Source: Streptomyces sp. AA1529
GTDB taxonomy: Bacteria; Actinomycetota; Actinomycetes; Streptomycetales; Streptomycetaceae
Direction of reading: 5' to 3'
DNA: 64,000 bases
Assembly (NCBI RefSeq): GCF_000280905.1
Contig: NZ_ALAP01000041.1
Span: forward strand, 62,001-126,000
A program made the position numbers and the translations under genes. Position 1 is the first letter of the stretch, and the number at the start of each line of letters is the position of its first letter. This document shows, piece after piece, positions 63,120 through 64,000 of the stretch. The notes under the pieces are model-generated. The model did no database searches and was not told where the DNA came from. It saw nothing but the letters and a program-made list of their open reading frames with translations.

Positions 63120-64000
63120 TCACCCCGCGGAGCCGTCCGGCGCCTCCAGCGGGCGCGCCGTCTCCAGGACTCGCTCGGCCGCGTGCACGGAGTCGACCAG
63201 CGGGTGGAGGGCCAGGGCGCGCAGCGCGGCGCGGTGCGAGCCGCGGGTCGCGGCCTCGACGGTGGCGCGTTCGACGGCCTTGAGCTGGAGCATCAGCCCC
63301 AACTGGTCGGCGGCGACCGGTCCGGTGGCCAGCGGGCGGGCACCGCCGGAGTCGACCATGCACGGCACCTCGACCACGGCGTCGGAGTCCAGGCCGGGCA
63401 CGGCGCCGCGGTTGCGCACGTTGAGGATCAGCGTGGTGCGCCTGTTCCGCGCGATGGCCCGCATCAGGGCCAGCGCGACCCGGTCGTAGCCGCCGCCGTC
63501 CAGATCGCAGCTCTCGCGCTGCCAACCGCCGGACGCCTCGCGGCTCTCGGCCATGTAGGTCTCCTCGCGTTCGCGGCGCGTCTCCTCCCACGAGCGGAAG
63601 GCGCCGTCGCCGCCGCCGGAGAGCTCGGCGTAGAAGCCCTCCTGCTGCCGGGCGAGGAACTCCCCCCGGGTGGCGTCCGCGGCGCGGATCGCGGTGAGGG
63701 CCTCCCGGTGGTGGTAGTAGTAGTGCAGGTATTCGTTGGGCAGCGCGCCCAGGGCCTGCAGCCACTCGGTGCCGAAGAGTTTGCCCTCCTCGAAGGACGC
63801 CAGCGCCGGGGCGTTCTCCAGCAGCGCGGGCATCCGGTCGGTGCCGTCGACCACGATGCGGCGCAGCCAGCCGAGGTGGTTGAGGCCCACGTAGTCGAAG
63901 TCGGCGCGGTCGGGGTCGGCGCCGGCGGCCCGCGCGGCGCGGCGGCAGAGTCCGACGGGGGAGTCGCAGATGCCGATGACGCGGTCGCCCAGCACCCGGC
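63120..64000 (-). CDS. Glycoside hydrolase family 4 (6-phospho-beta-glucosidase type), 3' part
   Basis: C-terminal 293 residues of an NAD- and metal-dependent glycosidase; the N-terminal Rossmann domain lies beyond the window. Seen: RVIGICDSPVGLCRRAARAA (metal/substrate Cys), ADFDYVGLNHLGWLRRIVVD (family signature), EWLQALGALPNEYLHYYYHH, VALALMRAIARNRRTTLILN and VPCMVDSGGARPLATGPVAA. These enzymes hydrolyse 6-phospho-beta-glucosides after uptake by a PTS or similar. The family 3 glycosidase 7 kb away is a separate system. Minus strand, continues past base 64000. Confidence 0.9.
   Translation of the reverse strand, partial: RVLGDRVIGICDSPVGLCRRAARAAGADPDRADFDYVGLNHLGWLRRIVVDGTDRMPALLENAPALASFEEGKLFGTEWLQALGALPNEYLHYYYHHREALTAIRAADATRGEFLARQQEGFYAELSGGGDGAFRSWEETRREREETYMAESREASGGWQRESCDLDGGGYDRVALALMRAIARNRRTTLILNVRNRGAVPGLDSDAVVEVPCMVDSGGARPLATGPVAADQLGLMLQLKAVERATVEAATRGSHRAALRALALHPLVDSVHAAERVLETARPLEAPDGSAG

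Overview
The window comes from a high-GC actinomycete, almost certainly a Streptomyces or close relative. It carries an ergothioneine operon, a short chaplin, an Mce lipid-transport locus, a DUF5753/Scr1-type regulator, an AA10 chitin-active oxygenase behind a DasR-like operator, and codon positions saturated with G or C. Coding density is high. No tRNA, rRNA, CRISPR array, insertion sequence, prophage or integration site was recognised.

Layout. 1-2495: 3' part of egtB, then egtC and egtD (ergothioneine). 2610-6131: a tiny secreted protein, an ABC exporter-like half transporter and a chaplin. 6165-15478: a minus-strand [NiFe]-hydrogenase maturation operon, in transcription order a winged-helix protein, an endopeptidase, hypA, hypB, hypF, hypC, hypD, hypE and hypX, with no hydrogenase structural subunits beside it. 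15716-18438: acyl-CoA synthetase plus a GAF/LuxR regulator behind a CTACCCC/GGGGTAG palindrome. 18867-20660: membrane SpoIIE-type phosphatase and the AA10 oxygenase. 20797-23430: an amidohydrolase and glutamine-synthetase-like pair resembling a split FluG. 23721-24692: DUF5753 regulator. 24782-32081: beta-oxidation genes (thiolase, LysR, hydroxyacyl-CoA dehydrogenase, acyl-CoA dehydrogenase, long-chain acyl-CoA synthetase).

32539-51704 is the most coherent block. Three secreted proteins and a PucR-type regulator lead into an uninterrupted operon of MceG-like ATPase, two YrbE permeases, six Mce proteins (A-F), four Mce-associated membrane proteins in an A-B-A'-B' arrangement, and a lytic transglycosylase. 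Many junctions are 1-4 bp overlaps, implying translational coupling. Three copies of a TTAC-N6-GTAA palindrome sit in the two intergenic regions around the regulator, so a common regulon is likely. With two acyl-CoA synthetases and beta-oxidation enzymes nearby, a plausible reading is import of a lipid or sterol-like substrate, activation to CoA thioesters, and degradation; this is inference.

51929-64000 is mixed: a CDF metal exporter, a family 3 glycosidase, an AraC regulator divergent from an NAD(P)-binding oxidoreductase, a type B ribosomal protein L31 with an unusual C-terminal extension, a baeRF3-type protein, an MFS transporter, an SDR, a DoxX-like protein, an MmpS-like lipoprotein, and the 3' part of a family 4 glycosidase that runs off the window.
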